A DNA stretch of 64,000 nucleotides from Clostridium yunnanense (GTDB lineage: Bacteria; Bacillota; Clostridia; Clostridiales; Clostridiaceae). The notes beneath the pieces were generated by a model. The model searched no databases. It was given only the letters and a program-made list of their open reading frames with translations, and was not told where the DNA came from. Positions 28,111 through 38,006 of the stretch are shown piece by piece; within the stretch, counting starts at the first letter, position 1, and every line of letters starts with the position of its first letter. The position numbers and the translations under genes are program-made. The DNA lies in the NCBI RefSeq assembly GCF_016595795.1, contig NZ_JAENHN010000016.1, positions 1 through 64,000 on the forward strand, read 5' to 3'.

Positions 28111-28160
28111 AACATCTCCTTAATTTATGAAGAGCTTTTATTGCTATTCACATTATTTAA

Positions 28161-29885
28161 CTATTTTAAATTCTTTCTAGCAGCAAATCTCTTTTCTGCT
28201 TGTTTTCCATAGAACTTAACTACATCATCATAGCCTAAGCCCTTTGATTTTTCTATCATATCTTTTTGTAATGAAGCAAATTCTGAGTCGCTCTTAGCAA
28301 ATACCATCTTCCAAGAGTTTTGCTTAATAACTGTAGCTATTTGTCCCATTTTTTGTTGTGTTGCACTATCTAGCGCATCATCACTAACATTTGTTACAGG
28401 ACTAACTACTATCTTATTGTTTTTAACGAAGTAATCCTTATCATTAGTAGCATTCAAAGTCTCTCTCCAGCTCTTATCAAGAGGAGTTACATTATCATTT
28501 AAAGTTGAAGACCATAATTGCCAGTTATAAGGCTCTTTAGTATCAGGATTAACAGAGTTTGGATTTACAGTTTGGAAGTTAAGAGCATTTATGCCGTCTT
28601 TGTAAGTTCCGCCGCCATATTGGTCTGATACTTGTTCTGCAGCAGTTGATGGCACAGCCCTTTTACCAAAGTCTGTAAATACAGTTTTACCATCTTTAAT
28701 GTCCCAAGTTAATCCTTTAGGTCCATTTGTAGAAGTCATAACACCCTCTGGTGAGTATAGCCAATCGATAAATTGCATAATCTTTTCTGGATTCTTAGCT
28801 TTAGCACCAATTGCTATTACTTGGTTAGCACCATAGTTAGCAAAACCATTTGAATAAACCTTTTCATCGTTGAATGGTACTAATTTAAAGCCTTGTCCTT
28901 TATTCACTCTTTCTTGAGTATTGTATTGAGTACTAAAGAATGGGAACCAGGAGAATAATATTTGACCATCTTTCATCTTATTACTTGCGTCGTCGTATTT
29001 TTGTGATATAGAATCTGGATCAACAAGTCCCATCTTGTTCGCTTCATAGTAAAGCTTTAAAGTTTTCAAATAGTATCCATTTGGATCTAATATATCTTGA
29101 TATTTGTCTTCATTTCCATGAACTAACAAGAATCCAAGCTCATCATATCCTTGCATACATGCAAATTGTTTTCCTAGCATCATCATGTTACCATCCCAAT
29201 CACTCCACATTGAGAATGCATAAGTAGGTTTTCCAGAATCGCTCTTAGGATTTGCTTCTTGCATCTTTTTAAGTAATGGTAAATAATCTTCGACTGTATT
29301 TATTGTAGGCTTTCCAAGCTTTTGATATAGGTCCCAACGTACTGTTGGTTCATAAGTCATTTCAGTTCCTTCTGAAGGACTAGTTGCAGGCATTGTAGAA
29401 ACTCCATGTCCAAGTCCATAAACTGCTTTTCCATCACCGAAATTAGTCTTATTTTTTTCGATTGCTTTTTGGAACTCTTTAATATGTGTTCCGTACTTAT
29501 CTAAAAGACCATCTTTATTCCAATCTAATAAAAGACCTGCTTTTATCGCATCTCTATACTTTTGATCATCAGCTCCAAATACTACTATGTCACCTAAATT
29601 TCCAGAAGCCATCATTGTAGCAAACTTACTATCTCCACCTTGTAGATTTGAAGATATGATGTTCATATCTAGACCAAACTTATCTTTTACAATCTTTCCA
29701 AACCATCCTGTTTGCTCACCAGCATAGTTTGCAGTCATTGAAAATACATCAATTTTTTGTAGATCGTTTTTGCTTGTATCTTTCTTAGTATCATCTGAAC
29801 ATCCTACCATACCAATAGACATAGTAGTGATTGCAGTAGCTAAAGCTACTGCTTTTCCGATAGTTTTGCTTAAACCTCTCTTCAT
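28161..29885 (-). CDS. Oligosaccharide-binding lipoprotein (LipO/YtcQ type)
   Basis: A 574-residue extracellular solute-binding protein, family 1. The signal peptide ends in the lipobox MVGC (about 26-29). The long type with FATMMASGNLGDIVVFG, VRWDLYQKLGKPTINTVEDYLPLL and a C-terminal domain ending KSKGLGYDDVVKFYGKQAEKR is the LipO/YtcQ class that serves LplB/YtcP permeases. It should bind xyloglucan oligosaccharides after GH74 cleavage (inference from the neighbours). Start: ATG after AAGGGGGA. Third gene of the importer operon, about 130 bases after the second permease; that gap has no hairpin of note. Confidence 0.92.
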   Translation of the reverse strand: MKRGLSKTIGKAVALATAITTMSIGMVGCSDDTKKDTSKNDLQKIDVFSMTANYAGEQTGWFGKIVKDKFGLDMNIISSNLQGGDSKFATMMASGNLGDIVVFGADDQKYRDAIKAGLLLDWNKDGLLDKYGTHIKEFQKAIEKNKTNFGDGKAVYGLGHGVSTMPATSPSEGTEMTYEPTVRWDLYQKLGKPTINTVEDYLPLLKKMQEANPKSDSGKPTYAFSMWSDWDGNMMMLGKQFACMQGYDELGFLLVHGNEDKYQDILDPNGYYLKTLKLYYEANKMGLVDPDSISQKYDDASNKMKDGQILFSWFPFFSTQYNTQERVNKGQGFKLVPFNDEKVYSNGFANYGANQVIAIGAKAKNPEKIMQFIDWLYSPEGVMTSTNGPKGLTWDIKDGKTVFTDFGKRAVPSTAAEQVSDQYGGGTYKDGINALNFQTVNPNSVNPDTKEPYNWQLWSSTLNDNVTPLDKSWRETLNATNDKDYFVKNNKIVVSPVTNVSDDALDSATQQKMGQIATVIKQNSWKMVFAKSDSEFASLQKDMIEKSKGLGYDDVVKFYGKQAEKRFAARKNLK

Positions 29886-30014
29886 TACTAATCCCCCTTA
29901 AATTTGTTTCTATTTATTTTAATATCCATATTGCTGCTTATAATAATGATATTTCTTAAGTTGCTATAATCATAAATGCTTAAAAGCAGCAATTAGAATA
30001 ATAAAAACTTAATA

Positions 30015-30917
30015 TTAACCCTTTACAGCTCCAATCATTACACCTTTTACGAAGTGCCTTTGGAAATATGGATATACGAATAATATTGGAATAACAACAA
30101 TCATTGAAACTGTCATTCTTACAGATGTTGCAGTTTGCATATTAGCTACATTTGCAGCTGCTATTCCACTTTGACTACTCTTTATAAGCGCAGCCAGTGA
30201 TGAAGCCTCATTTAGATACTTATAAAGAACGAATTGTAAAGTAAATAATTTTGAATCAGTTACAAGGAAAAGCGTATCTGTGAAAGAATTCCATTGAGCT
30301 ACCGCAGAAAATATTGTTATTGTAGCAAGTATTGGTTTTATTAGCGGCATTACGATTTTTAAAAATATTGTATAAAGTCCTGCTCCATCTATTTCTGCTG
30401 CCTCCTGAAGAGATTCTGGTATTCCTTCAATAAAAGTCTTTACAAGTATAATGTTGAATGGTGATATAATGGTTGGTAAAACATAAGCTAAAAAGTTATT
30501 TGTAAGCTTTAGGTTCATCATTGTTATATACCAAGGCATAATTCCAGCATTAAAATACATTGTAATTATTACAAATCTATACCAAAACTTTCTTCCCCAC
30601 ATTTCCTTCTTAGTAAATAGAAACCCTAAGAATGCTGATGCAAATACTGTTAGTGCTGTTCCGATTACAGTTCTACTTAGTGTTATAAAAGCTGCTTGAC
30701 CAAGTCCTCTAATCTTTAAAACTTCTAAATAATTTGTAAAATGAATGCCTTTTGGAATAAAGTTTACAAGTCCTTTGCTACTTAAATCATTGTTACTTAT
30801 GGTATTTATAAATAAATAATAGAACGGAAATATACATATTAACGTAAATGCTATAAAAAATGTATAAATCACTATATTAACTATTGTATCAGATAAACTA
30901 TTTGAATGCTTTTTCAT
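30015..30917 (-). CDS. Oligosaccharide ABC permease (YtcP/CUT1 type)
   Basis: A 300-residue permease with six predicted membrane helices. The EAA loop ESLQEAAEIDGAGLYTIFLKIVMPLIKP (about 180-207) is the ATPase docking site of the CUT1 class. FVYPYFQRHFVKGVMIGAVKG is the characteristic C-terminal end of YtcP-like permeases, which have one-sided import function. It pairs with the LplB-like subunit 33 bases upstream. No ATPase is encoded nearby; such systems borrow a shared MsmX/MsiK-type ATPase. Confidence 0.92.
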   Translation of the reverse strand: MKKHSNSLSDTIVNIVIYTFFIAFTLICIFPFYYLFINTISNNDLSSKGLVNFIPKGIHFTNYLEVLKIRGLGQAAFITLSRTVIGTALTVFASAFLGFLFTKKEMWGRKFWYRFVIITMYFNAGIMPWYITMMNLKLTNNFLAYVLPTIISPFNIILVKTFIEGIPESLQEAAEIDGAGLYTIFLKIVMPLIKPILATITIFSAVAQWNSFTDTLFLVTDSKLFTLQFVLYKYLNEASSLAALIKSSQSGIAAANVANMQTATSVRMTVSMIVVIPILFVYPYFQRHFVKGVMIGAVKG

Positions 30918-30949
30918 CGCTTTACAACGCTCCTTATCATATATTGCTA

Positions 30950-31900
30950 TTAAATTATTGTTTCTCCTCTAAAAAGTTTAGACATGTTATTTGCTACGAA
31001 TAATAAGAACACGCTTATTATGGACTTTAGCATACTTATGGCAGTGGAGAATGAGAAGTTTGCGCCAACCATCCCTATGTTGTAAACGTAAAGATCTAAC
31101 ACTTCTATATGTTCTTTATTTATTGCATTTTGGAATACAAAGTATTGATCCATACCATTGTTTATAAAATTTGCTATAGACAGTAGTAGTAAAACAAAAT
31201 ATGTTGGCATAATTCCAGGAACCGTTATATGCCATATTAATTTAAATCTTCCGCAGCCATCAACCTTTGCAGCATCATATAATTCTTGATCTATCCCAGT
31301 TATTGCGGCTAGATACATGATAGCTCCCCATCCAAGGCCTTTCCAAATACTCCAAAGTGTCATATTTAACCAAGTATGGTTATCAGAGGCCAAGAAATTT
31401 ATCGGAGTCTCAATAATATGAAGGTTAATTAACAAATGATTTATTAGACCGTTATCTACTGAAAATAATGTGAATGCTACTGAGTATACTAAAACCCAGC
31501 TTATAAAGTTTGGTATTGTAGTCAAAACTTGTACTGTTTTTTTGAATCTTTCTCTTCTTATTTCAGTGAGTAATATTGCAAAAATAACAGGAAATACAGA
31601 AGTTAAAATATTAATACTACTTATTGCGATTGTATTTTTCATAACTCTTAAAACTTCTTTAGTCTGTACAGGATTTGCAAAAATTGATTTAAACCATCTA
31701 AGCCCAACAAACTCTGACTTACTTAATGGTATTCCTGGTCTATAATCATAAAAAGAATACAACCAGCCATGAAGCGGTAAATATGAAAACAAAAATGTTA
31801 AGATCAAGAATGGCAATGCCATAAGAAAAAGTTTATACTTATTCGGAATTGAAAATTTCTTTTGAGTTGATGTTTTATGAGTTTTTTTAACCGTTATCAT
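30950..31900 (-). CDS. Oligosaccharide ABC permease (LplB type)
   Basis: A 316-residue permease. After a basic N-terminus come six predicted helices. LPLHGWLYSFYDYRPGIPLSKSEFVGLRWF is the typical LplB extracellular segment. The EAA loop reads DQELYDAAKVDGCGRFKLIWHITVPGI. Start: ATG after AAGGGGATAAG. First gene of the importer operon, downstream of yesMN. A candidate catabolite-control site lies 65 bases before the start (31966-31979). Confidence 0.92.
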   Translation of the reverse strand: MITVKKTHKTSTQKKFSIPNKYKLFLMALPFLILTFLFSYLPLHGWLYSFYDYRPGIPLSKSEFVGLRWFKSIFANPVQTKEVLRVMKNTIAISSINILTSVFPVIFAILLTEIRRERFKKTVQVLTTIPNFISWVLVYSVAFTLFSVDNGLINHLLINLHIIETPINFLASDNHTWLNMTLWSIWKGLGWGAIMYLAAITGIDQELYDAAKVDGCGRFKLIWHITVPGIMPTYFVLLLLSIANFINNGMDQYFVFQNAINKEHIEVLDLYVYNIGMVGANFSFSTAISMLKSIISVFLLFVANNMSKLFRGETII

Positions 31901-31965
31901 CTTTTCTTATCCCCTTAAATTAGTAATATAAGTTTGATTATATTTCTGCTTAAACTACCGTTACT

Positions 31966-31979
31966 TTAAAACGTTTACT
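31966..31979. promoter_or_regulatory. Possible CcpA (cre) site before the importer operon
   Basis: TTAAAACGTTTACT is palindromic around CG and matches the cre consensus TGWAANCGNTNWCA at all but two positions. It is placed between the yesN terminator and lplB, where catabolite repression of a sugar importer would be expected. The rest of 31901-32228 is AT-rich without a gene. Confidence 0.4.
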
Positions 31980-32181
31980 AAGTTTTTTTATATCTAGGGC
32001 CGATAATTATATTAAAAGCCGCTGTAGAAAAGGATTACATTTACATTAATTAGATTCTTCTGTTTCAGTTATCTGCTATATTTATATCTTAAAACTTATG
32101 GTATATACTGTAAATATAAAAAAACAACACTCCTTTTGATAATCAACACTCTTTATAAAGTTATTTAATTATATAAAAAAA

Positions 32182-32214
32182 AGATATCAGCTTATTAAAA
32201 AAATGCTGATATCT
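32182..32214 (-). terminator. Terminator of the yesLMN-type operon
   Basis: A 10-bp stem AGATATCAGC / GCTGATATCT, followed on the minus strand by TTTTTTTTAT, 15 bases past the yesN stop. Confidence 0.85.
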
Positions 32215-32228
32215 ACTAAAATTTTATA

Positions 32229-33872
32229 TTATCCTCTTATGACCCTTTCATGGAACTCACCTGGAGCTATGCCAAATGTATTTTTAAACACCATACAAAA
32301 ATATGATGTATTTGGTATTCCTACTTCTTGTGCAACACTAGAAACCTTTTTATTTGCTTTACTTAAAAGTTCTTTGGCTTTTTCCATTCTATACTCGCAC
32401 AAATAAACATTAAAGGTTTTTCCAGTAACCTTCTTAAATATATTACCTAAATAGTTAGGAGATAGATACACTTCTGCAGCAATTGTTTTAAGACTTATGC
32501 ATTCCATGTATTTTTTATCAATCAACTTTATAACTTTCTTCACTATACTCTCATCTTTACTTCCTCTTTTTTCATTCAGAAATGTAAGTACACTTTCAAA
32601 GAAGGTATAAAAATATTCTTTTATAGCATTTATATTATTTAAGTTCATAAAAGCTTTGACACTATCGTTGTAATCCTGCATAAATTCTTCAGTTCTTTTA
32701 TTTATATTGTATACAAAAAGAGATACCTCATTTATTATATTGTAAAGATAGTTATTAAGTAAGTCTCTATCGTTACATTTAGTATTAGTTATATAATCAA
32801 ACATTTCTGTAATGAGCTGATAAACTTTATCTTCCTCAGAAGAACTTAGTGCACTGACCAAATTTTTGGAAAAGTAATTCCCTTTCACTACAAATTCGCA
32901 TAGTCTGTCCTCAAACTTTTTTGAATTTGCTTCTACACCCTCATAGTAAGTCAACCCTTTTATTGACCAAAACTCTCCAAACCTAATTGCTTCTAAAGCA
33001 GAGTTATAGGATAGAGGTATATCATCTATTGTTTCAACCTTTTTGCCAATTCCAATCTGAAGTGCAATATTATTCTCTCTTTTTATTCTTGCAAGATACT
33101 TGTTTGATATATAATATAGCAAAGTATCAAAATCTTCTTCGGAATTTAATGAAACGCAAGCTACTAGTTGACTCCTAATGCTATCCTTATATAAAAATGA
33201 TTTTTCAACATTAAAATAATTCTTATTCTTGAATTCATCTATATTATTGTTAATTATATCAAACAAACCTTGTTCATCTATAATTGCTGAATCATTAAAT
33301 TTAGATTGCCTTATAATCATTACTAATATGTTGTCTTCTTTTATAAGGTTTATATGAAAATACTTTAAGTACTCGTAGAGCTCATCTTCCTTTACTCTTC
33401 CCTCGAAAAGATCTGCTATAAACTGTGTCCTAGCGACACTATAACTTTCTTCTATCTGAAGCTTACTTTTACTTTCCTCTAAAGCCATTTCATAAGCCTT
33501 TATGCATTCATTTGTAGCACCTTTTATAACTTCTATCATCTCTTTTTCTTCTACAGGCTTTAATAAATATGCATAAGCTCTAAATTTTATGGCTTCCTTA
33601 GCGAACTTAAAATCATTATATCCAGATAAGATTATAATTTTTACTTCCGGAAGAAACTCCTTAATAATTTTTGACATCTCTAAGCCTGCCATACCTGACA
33701 TCTTTATATCTGTAATAATTAAATCTGGTCGCATCTTTCTGGCTAGTTCTACCCCCTCTATACCGTCACAGGCTGTCTCAACTACCTCTATTCCAAAACT
33801 ATTCCAATCCAAAAATTCAAGAAGACCTTCTCTTTCTAATCTCTCATCCTCAACGATTAACATTCTTAACAC
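32229..33872 (-). CDS. YesN-type response regulator (AraC family)
   Basis: A 547-residue response regulator. The receiver domain (1-120) has the phosphoacceptor Asp in LIITDIKMSGMAG, acidic pocket VEDE near the start, and Lys in YLLKPVEEKE. A long middle region (about 130-430) is followed by an AraC-type double helix-turn-helix (CISLKTIAAEVYLSPNYLGNIFKKVTGKTF, and SSVAQEVGIPNTSYFCMVFKNTFGIAPGEF). It probably activates the importer and glycosidase genes when YesM senses oligosaccharides. The start is GTG after GGAGGAGG. It follows the sensor kinase by 70 bases. Confidence 0.93.
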   Translation of the reverse strand: MLRMLIVEDERLEREGLLEFLDWNSFGIEVVETACDGIEGVELARKMRPDLIITDIKMSGMAGLEMSKIIKEFLPEVKIIILSGYNDFKFAKEAIKFRAYAYLLKPVEEKEMIEVIKGATNECIKAYEMALEESKSKLQIEESYSVARTQFIADLFEGRVKEDELYEYLKYFHINLIKEDNILVMIIRQSKFNDSAIIDEQGLFDIINNNIDEFKNKNYFNVEKSFLYKDSIRSQLVACVSLNSEEDFDTLLYYISNKYLARIKRENNIALQIGIGKKVETIDDIPLSYNSALEAIRFGEFWSIKGLTYYEGVEANSKKFEDRLCEFVVKGNYFSKNLVSALSSSEEDKVYQLITEMFDYITNTKCNDRDLLNNYLYNIINEVSLFVYNINKRTEEFMQDYNDSVKAFMNLNNINAIKEYFYTFFESVLTFLNEKRGSKDESIVKKVIKLIDKKYMECISLKTIAAEVYLSPNYLGNIFKKVTGKTFNVYLCEYRMEKAKELLSKANKKVSSVAQEVGIPNTSYFCMVFKNTFGIAPGEFHERVIRG

Positions 33873-33942
33873 AATAAGATCCTCCTCCTTAAGAGATTTC
33901 TACTTACACTATGAATCAACAATATGGTAGAAAGCTAACTAT

Positions 33943-35715
33943 TTAAATGTAAATCAACACTTCAGTTCCAATCCCTTCTCTGCTGTAAATAGAAAAAACA
34001 TCCTTTTTACCTGAATAAGTTTCTAATCTTTGAATTATATTTTTCACTGCATATCCACTGCCTTTAGTACTTTCTGCATCACCATTTAACACCCTTATCA
34101 ACTTTCCTTTGTCCATTCCTACTCCATCATCTATTATCTTTATGCTTAAAGTACTTTCAAATGAACTAATCTTTATTATGATGGTTCCATGAGAACTTTT
34201 TGGTTCAATCCCATGGCTTAATGCATTTTCTACTATAGGTTGTAGAATATTTTTTATGATTTTCTTAGAATATGAGGCTTCATCAATCTTATATACTACA
34301 TCAAACTTATCTTCAAATCTAATTTTCTGTATATGAAGATAAGCCTTTACCATTTCTACCTCTTCCCCAACGGTAATTTCCCTATTTCCCTTACTCAAAA
34401 CTAATCTATAAAACTTTGCTAAAGAATTTGAAATAGTTTCTATTTGAGATGACTTTACTTTTCTGGCCGCCCACGTTATTGTAGCAAGTGTATTATATAA
34501 AAAGTGAGGATTAATTTGAGCTTCTAAGGCTTTAAGTTCTGCCTCTTTCTCCATAAGCTCTATCTTGTAAACGGTCTCTACCAATTCATGTATTCTTGAA
34601 GTCATATGATTAAATGTAGTACCTAGCTCGCCAAATTCATCTGTTGAATCAACATTCACAGAAACATTAAGATTTCCATCTCTTACTTGTTTCATAGCCT
34701 TAACCATGTCTTTAATCCTAGACAACAATGCTGTTGTAGTAAAAAATATAACTACTCCCAAAAACATGGATGAAAATAATAAAACAAGCTCAATATTTCT
34801 AAAAGAACTTTTAATCTCATTATTAAAATTATCAGCTGGAAATATTCCAAGTATATTACAATTTATCTCACTAATCGGAATGGAAATAAAAATATATTTT
34901 TTATTGAATACTTTACCAACCTCACTAATTCTTTTATTTGGTGTGAAGTGAAAGAAATTACTCTTTATCACATCTTGCTTGAACAAATTTGGAATATTGT
35001 TAGATACTACAACACTATCCTCATCTGCAACGAATATCTTACCAAGCTTTGTTACTATTGGATCCCGAAGCATATCGAAGAGAACAGTTTCTTTGACTTC
35101 AATTTCAAGGGTACCAGTCTCCCTAAAGGTATTACTTGAAATTATTTTCTTTGAGTAAGTTAATACTTGCTCACCTGTACCAGTACTATCCTTAAGTGCC
35201 CGTGTCTTTGCTTCATGGGTACTAGTCCAACCATTATCTAAAGGTTTCTTTTGATTCAAGGCTAAAAACTTACTGGAATCAGTATCTTTATTCACACTAT
35301 AGTAGCTGTCTGACATTTCAGTTACTATATTATCTGACATGTATATCTTAATGGAATTTATATATCTATTTTGCTTTAATATGTTTTCAACAATAGGCGA
35401 TATATTAAACTGATAATCTTGTATTTGATATACGGAATTATCGTATTTATAATCTAAAAAATCCTGGATTCTTTTGTCTAAAACCAAAATATCTGCAGCA
35501 CTTTCTATAGAATTTCTTTTTTGCAGGATACTCTCCTTGGTTTGCAACAGATTTTGTTCCATAACCAACTGACCTTGCTTAACTGTTGAATTTGATGTCT
35601 GTTCATACATATAAATTCCAAAAATTATTATCTGTATAAGTAATATAAAAAAATATACTAATGCAAACTTAAATCTCACGCTTAAATTATTAAAAAAATC
35701 TATGATCTTTTTCAC
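33943..35715 (-). CDS. YesM-type sensor histidine kinase
   Basis: About 590 residues. One membrane helix near the N-terminus (VRFKFALVYFFILLIQIIIFGIYM), an extracellular sensor domain of ~270 residues, and a second helix (VLLFSSMFLGVVIFFTTTALL). Then HAMP (SRIKDMVKAMKQVRDGNLNV), the His-kinase block LEAQINPHFLYNTLATITW with the phosphorylated His, and an HATPase domain (N-box ILQPIVENALSHGIE, G-box IIDDGVGMD). The external sensor fits detection of sugars or of the loaded binding protein. I start it at GTG (35715), seven bases after GAAGGTG; an ATG seven codons upstream lacks a site. Confidence 0.92.
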   Translation of the reverse strand: MKKIIDFFNNLSVRFKFALVYFFILLIQIIIFGIYMYEQTSNSTVKQGQLVMEQNLLQTKESILQKRNSIESAADILVLDKRIQDFLDYKYDNSVYQIQDYQFNISPIVENILKQNRYINSIKIYMSDNIVTEMSDSYYSVNKDTDSSKFLALNQKKPLDNGWTSTHEAKTRALKDSTGTGEQVLTYSKKIISSNTFRETGTLEIEVKETVLFDMLRDPIVTKLGKIFVADEDSVVVSNNIPNLFKQDVIKSNFFHFTPNKRISEVGKVFNKKYIFISIPISEINCNILGIFPADNFNNEIKSSFRNIELVLLFSSMFLGVVIFFTTTALLSRIKDMVKAMKQVRDGNLNVSVNVDSTDEFGELGTTFNHMTSRIHELVETVYKIELMEKEAELKALEAQINPHFLYNTLATITWAARKVKSSQIETISNSLAKFYRLVLSKGNREITVGEEVEMVKAYLHIQKIRFEDKFDVVYKIDEASYSKKIIKNILQPIVENALSHGIEPKSSHGTIIIKISSFESTLSIKIIDDGVGMDKGKLIRVLNGDAESTKGSGYAVKNIIQRLETYSGKKDVFSIYSREGIGTEVLIYI

Positions 35716-35728
35716 ACCTATGCACCTT

Positions 35729-36436
35729 CTATGCATCTATGCCATTAGTATCTTGTGGTTGTAACATAGCTTCTATCTCATTTAAGGTATTAGTGTGGAA
35801 TAGCATTACTATATAACATAAAATGCTAGCTGAGAAAAGTAAAATAATAGACCCGCCTTTAAGTGAGATTGTCCATAATAAATATAAAATTGCTAATGCA
35901 GCTGCTGCTACATGAATTCTTCTAAAGAAATAAAAGATAGCTAACTTAACTATTTGCATCTTTTTTAAATAAAACCTAGAAACTATAGGTAAAACATAAA
36001 AATTTATAATTGCTAAGAAAATTATAGCTAGTACTAATATAACCATTTGTAGTATTGCATTTGAAGATGTAACTGCAAAGTATGATCTATCAAAATATAA
36101 TACCACTAGGATAACTACTTCAAAAAAGCCAAAGATCACTGACTCAACAAAATTAGTCTTATAGGCTTTAAAAAACTCTTTTGTCATGTTAATGTCTTTT
36201 TCTCTAATGATTTTTCCCATTGAACTTAAAAGTGCTGTTAATGCAGGCGCCATTGGTAAAAGGGTTAATATAAACAATAATGTATTATCACTTCCTACTG
36301 TAGATATTATCCCTAGAACAACTAACAACATTGGCATATTCAAAAGCCAAAAATAGAAGTTCCCAACTAAAAACCACCATATAAAATTTGTTGCTGTAAA
36401 TATTGGTCCTTCTCCAAATTCTTTCTTTACTTTCAT
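35729..36436 (-). CDS. YesL-like membrane protein (DUF624)
   Basis: A 235-residue integral membrane protein with five to six hydrophobic segments. FTATNFIWWFLVGNFYFWLLNMPML at the N-terminus and LALLNFYVLPIVSRFYLK-like wording in the middle are typical of DUF624/YesL. YesL genes regularly lie beside YesMN and CUT1 importers; the molecular role is unknown. Start: ATG at 36436 after GGAGGCAATT. It begins 11 bases after the ROK stop and ends 13 bases before yesM, so ROK, YesL, YesM and YesN form one operon. Confidence 0.87.
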   Translation of the reverse strand: MKVKKEFGEGPIFTATNFIWWFLVGNFYFWLLNMPMLLVVLGIISTVGSDNTLLFILTLLPMAPALTALLSSMGKIIREKDINMTKEFFKAYKTNFVESVIFGFFEVVILVVLYFDRSYFAVTSSNAILQMVILVLAIIFLAIINFYVLPIVSRFYLKKMQIVKLAIFYFFRRIHVAAAALAILYLLWTISLKGGSIILLFSASILCYIVMLFHTNTLNEIEAMLQPQDTNGIDA

Positions 36437-36447
36437 AATTGCCTCCA

Positions 36448-37641
36448 CTATAATATTCTTTCATTTATAAAAAATAGTTTTTCAATTGGTAAAATTGCTG
36501 CTCCTATTATGGATGAATCATCCTTAAACCTTGAAGTAAGTAGCTTTAAATCATCTTCACTAAAAAAATTTATATCTTTAAAAATCCTATCTTTTAAAGG
36601 AGGAATGAGAAACCTCTCATAATTACTTATGTCTCCTCCTATTACAATATAATGAGGATCCATTATTAGAATTATATTTTGAATTCCAATAGCTAAATAC
36701 TCTAAATATTCTTCCCAAATAGTACTAGCCTTAAAATCTTTTTCATCAAGTAAATTAAAGAATTGATCAAAAGAGTATATAGGATTCTTTTCTTCCATAT
36801 TATATTTTTTCAAAATCACTTCTGATGATGTGTAGACTTCCCAGCATCCTTTTTTTCCACAGGTACAAGGAACACCATCTTTCTCTACAGTCATATGCCC
36901 AAATTCACCTGCTCTTTTATTCTTTCCTTTATAGAGATAGCCACTTACAACAATTCCAGTACCCACACCTTCTCTTACTGATATGTATACTAGATTTCTC
37001 ATATCCTTTGCTATTCCGAGTCTCAGCTCAGCCATAGCAGCAGAATTAGCTTCATTTTCTACATATACCTTTATATTAAGCTTTTCCTCTATATAATGAA
37101 AATCCATATTCTTAACAAAAAGATTAGGAGCAAGCTCTAATAAAAGTTTTTCTTCATTCACAGTACCTGGAAGTGAAAATCCTACTCCAAGCACATTTGC
37201 TTCTTTTATATTTCTTTTTAAAATTATAACTTTAATTATCTTGCAAATTTCATCAAAAATATCTTTTACGTTGCTTTCATTTAGTTTAAATGAGTCATTA
37301 AACATTATGCTTTCATCTTCCAAAATAACTGCATCAAGATTAATTAAAATTATTCTTATGTATTTGGAATTTATCTCCACTCCAAAAGAACACCTAGAAT
37401 TTGGCATAAATCTTACTATCATAGGTTTTCTTCCACCACTTGATTCAGCAACTCCACACTCCTCAACTAATCCATCTTCAATAAGTTCATTCGTAATATT
37501 AATTACAGTTGGTATACTCAGTCCTGTTTCTTTTGATATTTCCTGCTTTGTAAGTTCTCTTTTATTAAATAATAAGTTTATTATTAGCTTTATATTTGAA
37601 CTTCTTATTGTATCTTTATCTAGATTTTTTAATTTCATCAT
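36448..37641 (-). CDS. ROK family transcriptional repressor (XylR/NagC type)
   Basis: An N-terminal winged helix (LTKQEISKETGLSIPTVINITNELIEDGLVEE) is followed by a ROK sugar-kinase-like domain with the ATP-type loop GVGFSLPG, GVGTGIVVSG, the GHM block REFGHMTV-like (AGEFGHMTVEKDG) and the zinc cysteines CTCGKKGCWE. It probably represses xylose/xyloglucan genes and releases DNA on binding a sugar. I prefer the ATG at 37641, behind AAAGGA; a start at 37710 adds 23 residues without a clear ribosome site. First gene of the regulator operon; xylose isomerase lies upstream. Confidence 0.9.
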   Translation of the reverse strand: MMKLKNLDKDTIRSSNIKLIINLLFNKRELTKQEISKETGLSIPTVINITNELIEDGLVEECGVAESSGGRKPMIVRFMPNSRCSFGVEINSKYIRIILINLDAVILEDESIMFNDSFKLNESNVKDIFDEICKIIKVIILKRNIKEANVLGVGFSLPGTVNEEKLLLELAPNLFVKNMDFHYIEEKLNIKVYVENEANSAAMAELRLGIAKDMRNLVYISVREGVGTGIVVSGYLYKGKNKRAGEFGHMTVEKDGVPCTCGKKGCWEVYTSSEVILKKYNMEEKNPIYSFDQFFNLLDEKDFKASTIWEEYLEYLAIGIQNIILIMDPHYIVIGGDISNYERFLIPPLKDRIFKDINFFSEDDLKLLTSRFKDDSSIIGAAILPIEKLFFINERIL

Positions 37642-37846
37642 TGTTCTATCATTCCTTTGTACACTTAATATAACTTTATCTTCTATCACCAATCTAAGAA
37701 GATTGTCCAAAGATAAATTCGTCTTTTAAATATTTACAGCTAAAAGTTAAAATTTTACGTTATCTTTATAATTTTCTTAATTATACCAAATATAACGTTT
37801 TCACTTCAACTACTACAACAAATAATTCAATTCTATTTATAATAGT

Positions 37847-37938
37847 ATGTACCACTTCGATCATCAATGTATTTTTAAAATTTCACGTGTTATAGTGATT
37901 GATTTTAAAAATATAAAATTAAATACGAAGTGGTACAT
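37847..37938. repeat. Palindromic repeat, family 1-like, copy D
   Basis: ATGTACCACTTCG (37847-37859) and CGAAGTGGTACAT (37926-37938) form a perfect 13-bp inverted repeat. Inside, ATTTTTAAAAT / ATTTTAAAAAT and TTCAC / GTGA form a second stem. The ends resemble the ends of the elements at 5588, 54195 and 61878, but the loop lacks AGAACC. It lies between xylA and the ROK operon. Confidence 0.65.
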
Positions 37939-38006
37939 CTTTTAAATCGATTAAGTTTAAACTAAGTTCTGGCTTAAGTATAAGTCTTATTTATATTTAA
38001 GAAAGT

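Larger units (their letters stand above)
27649..28160. other. Gene-free region between ABC exporter and sugar-binding protein
   Basis: Contains the promoter region of the exporter pair, the terminator of the sugar transporter (27960-28008) and a family-2 palindrome (28018-28110). Nothing else recognisable. Confidence 0.6.
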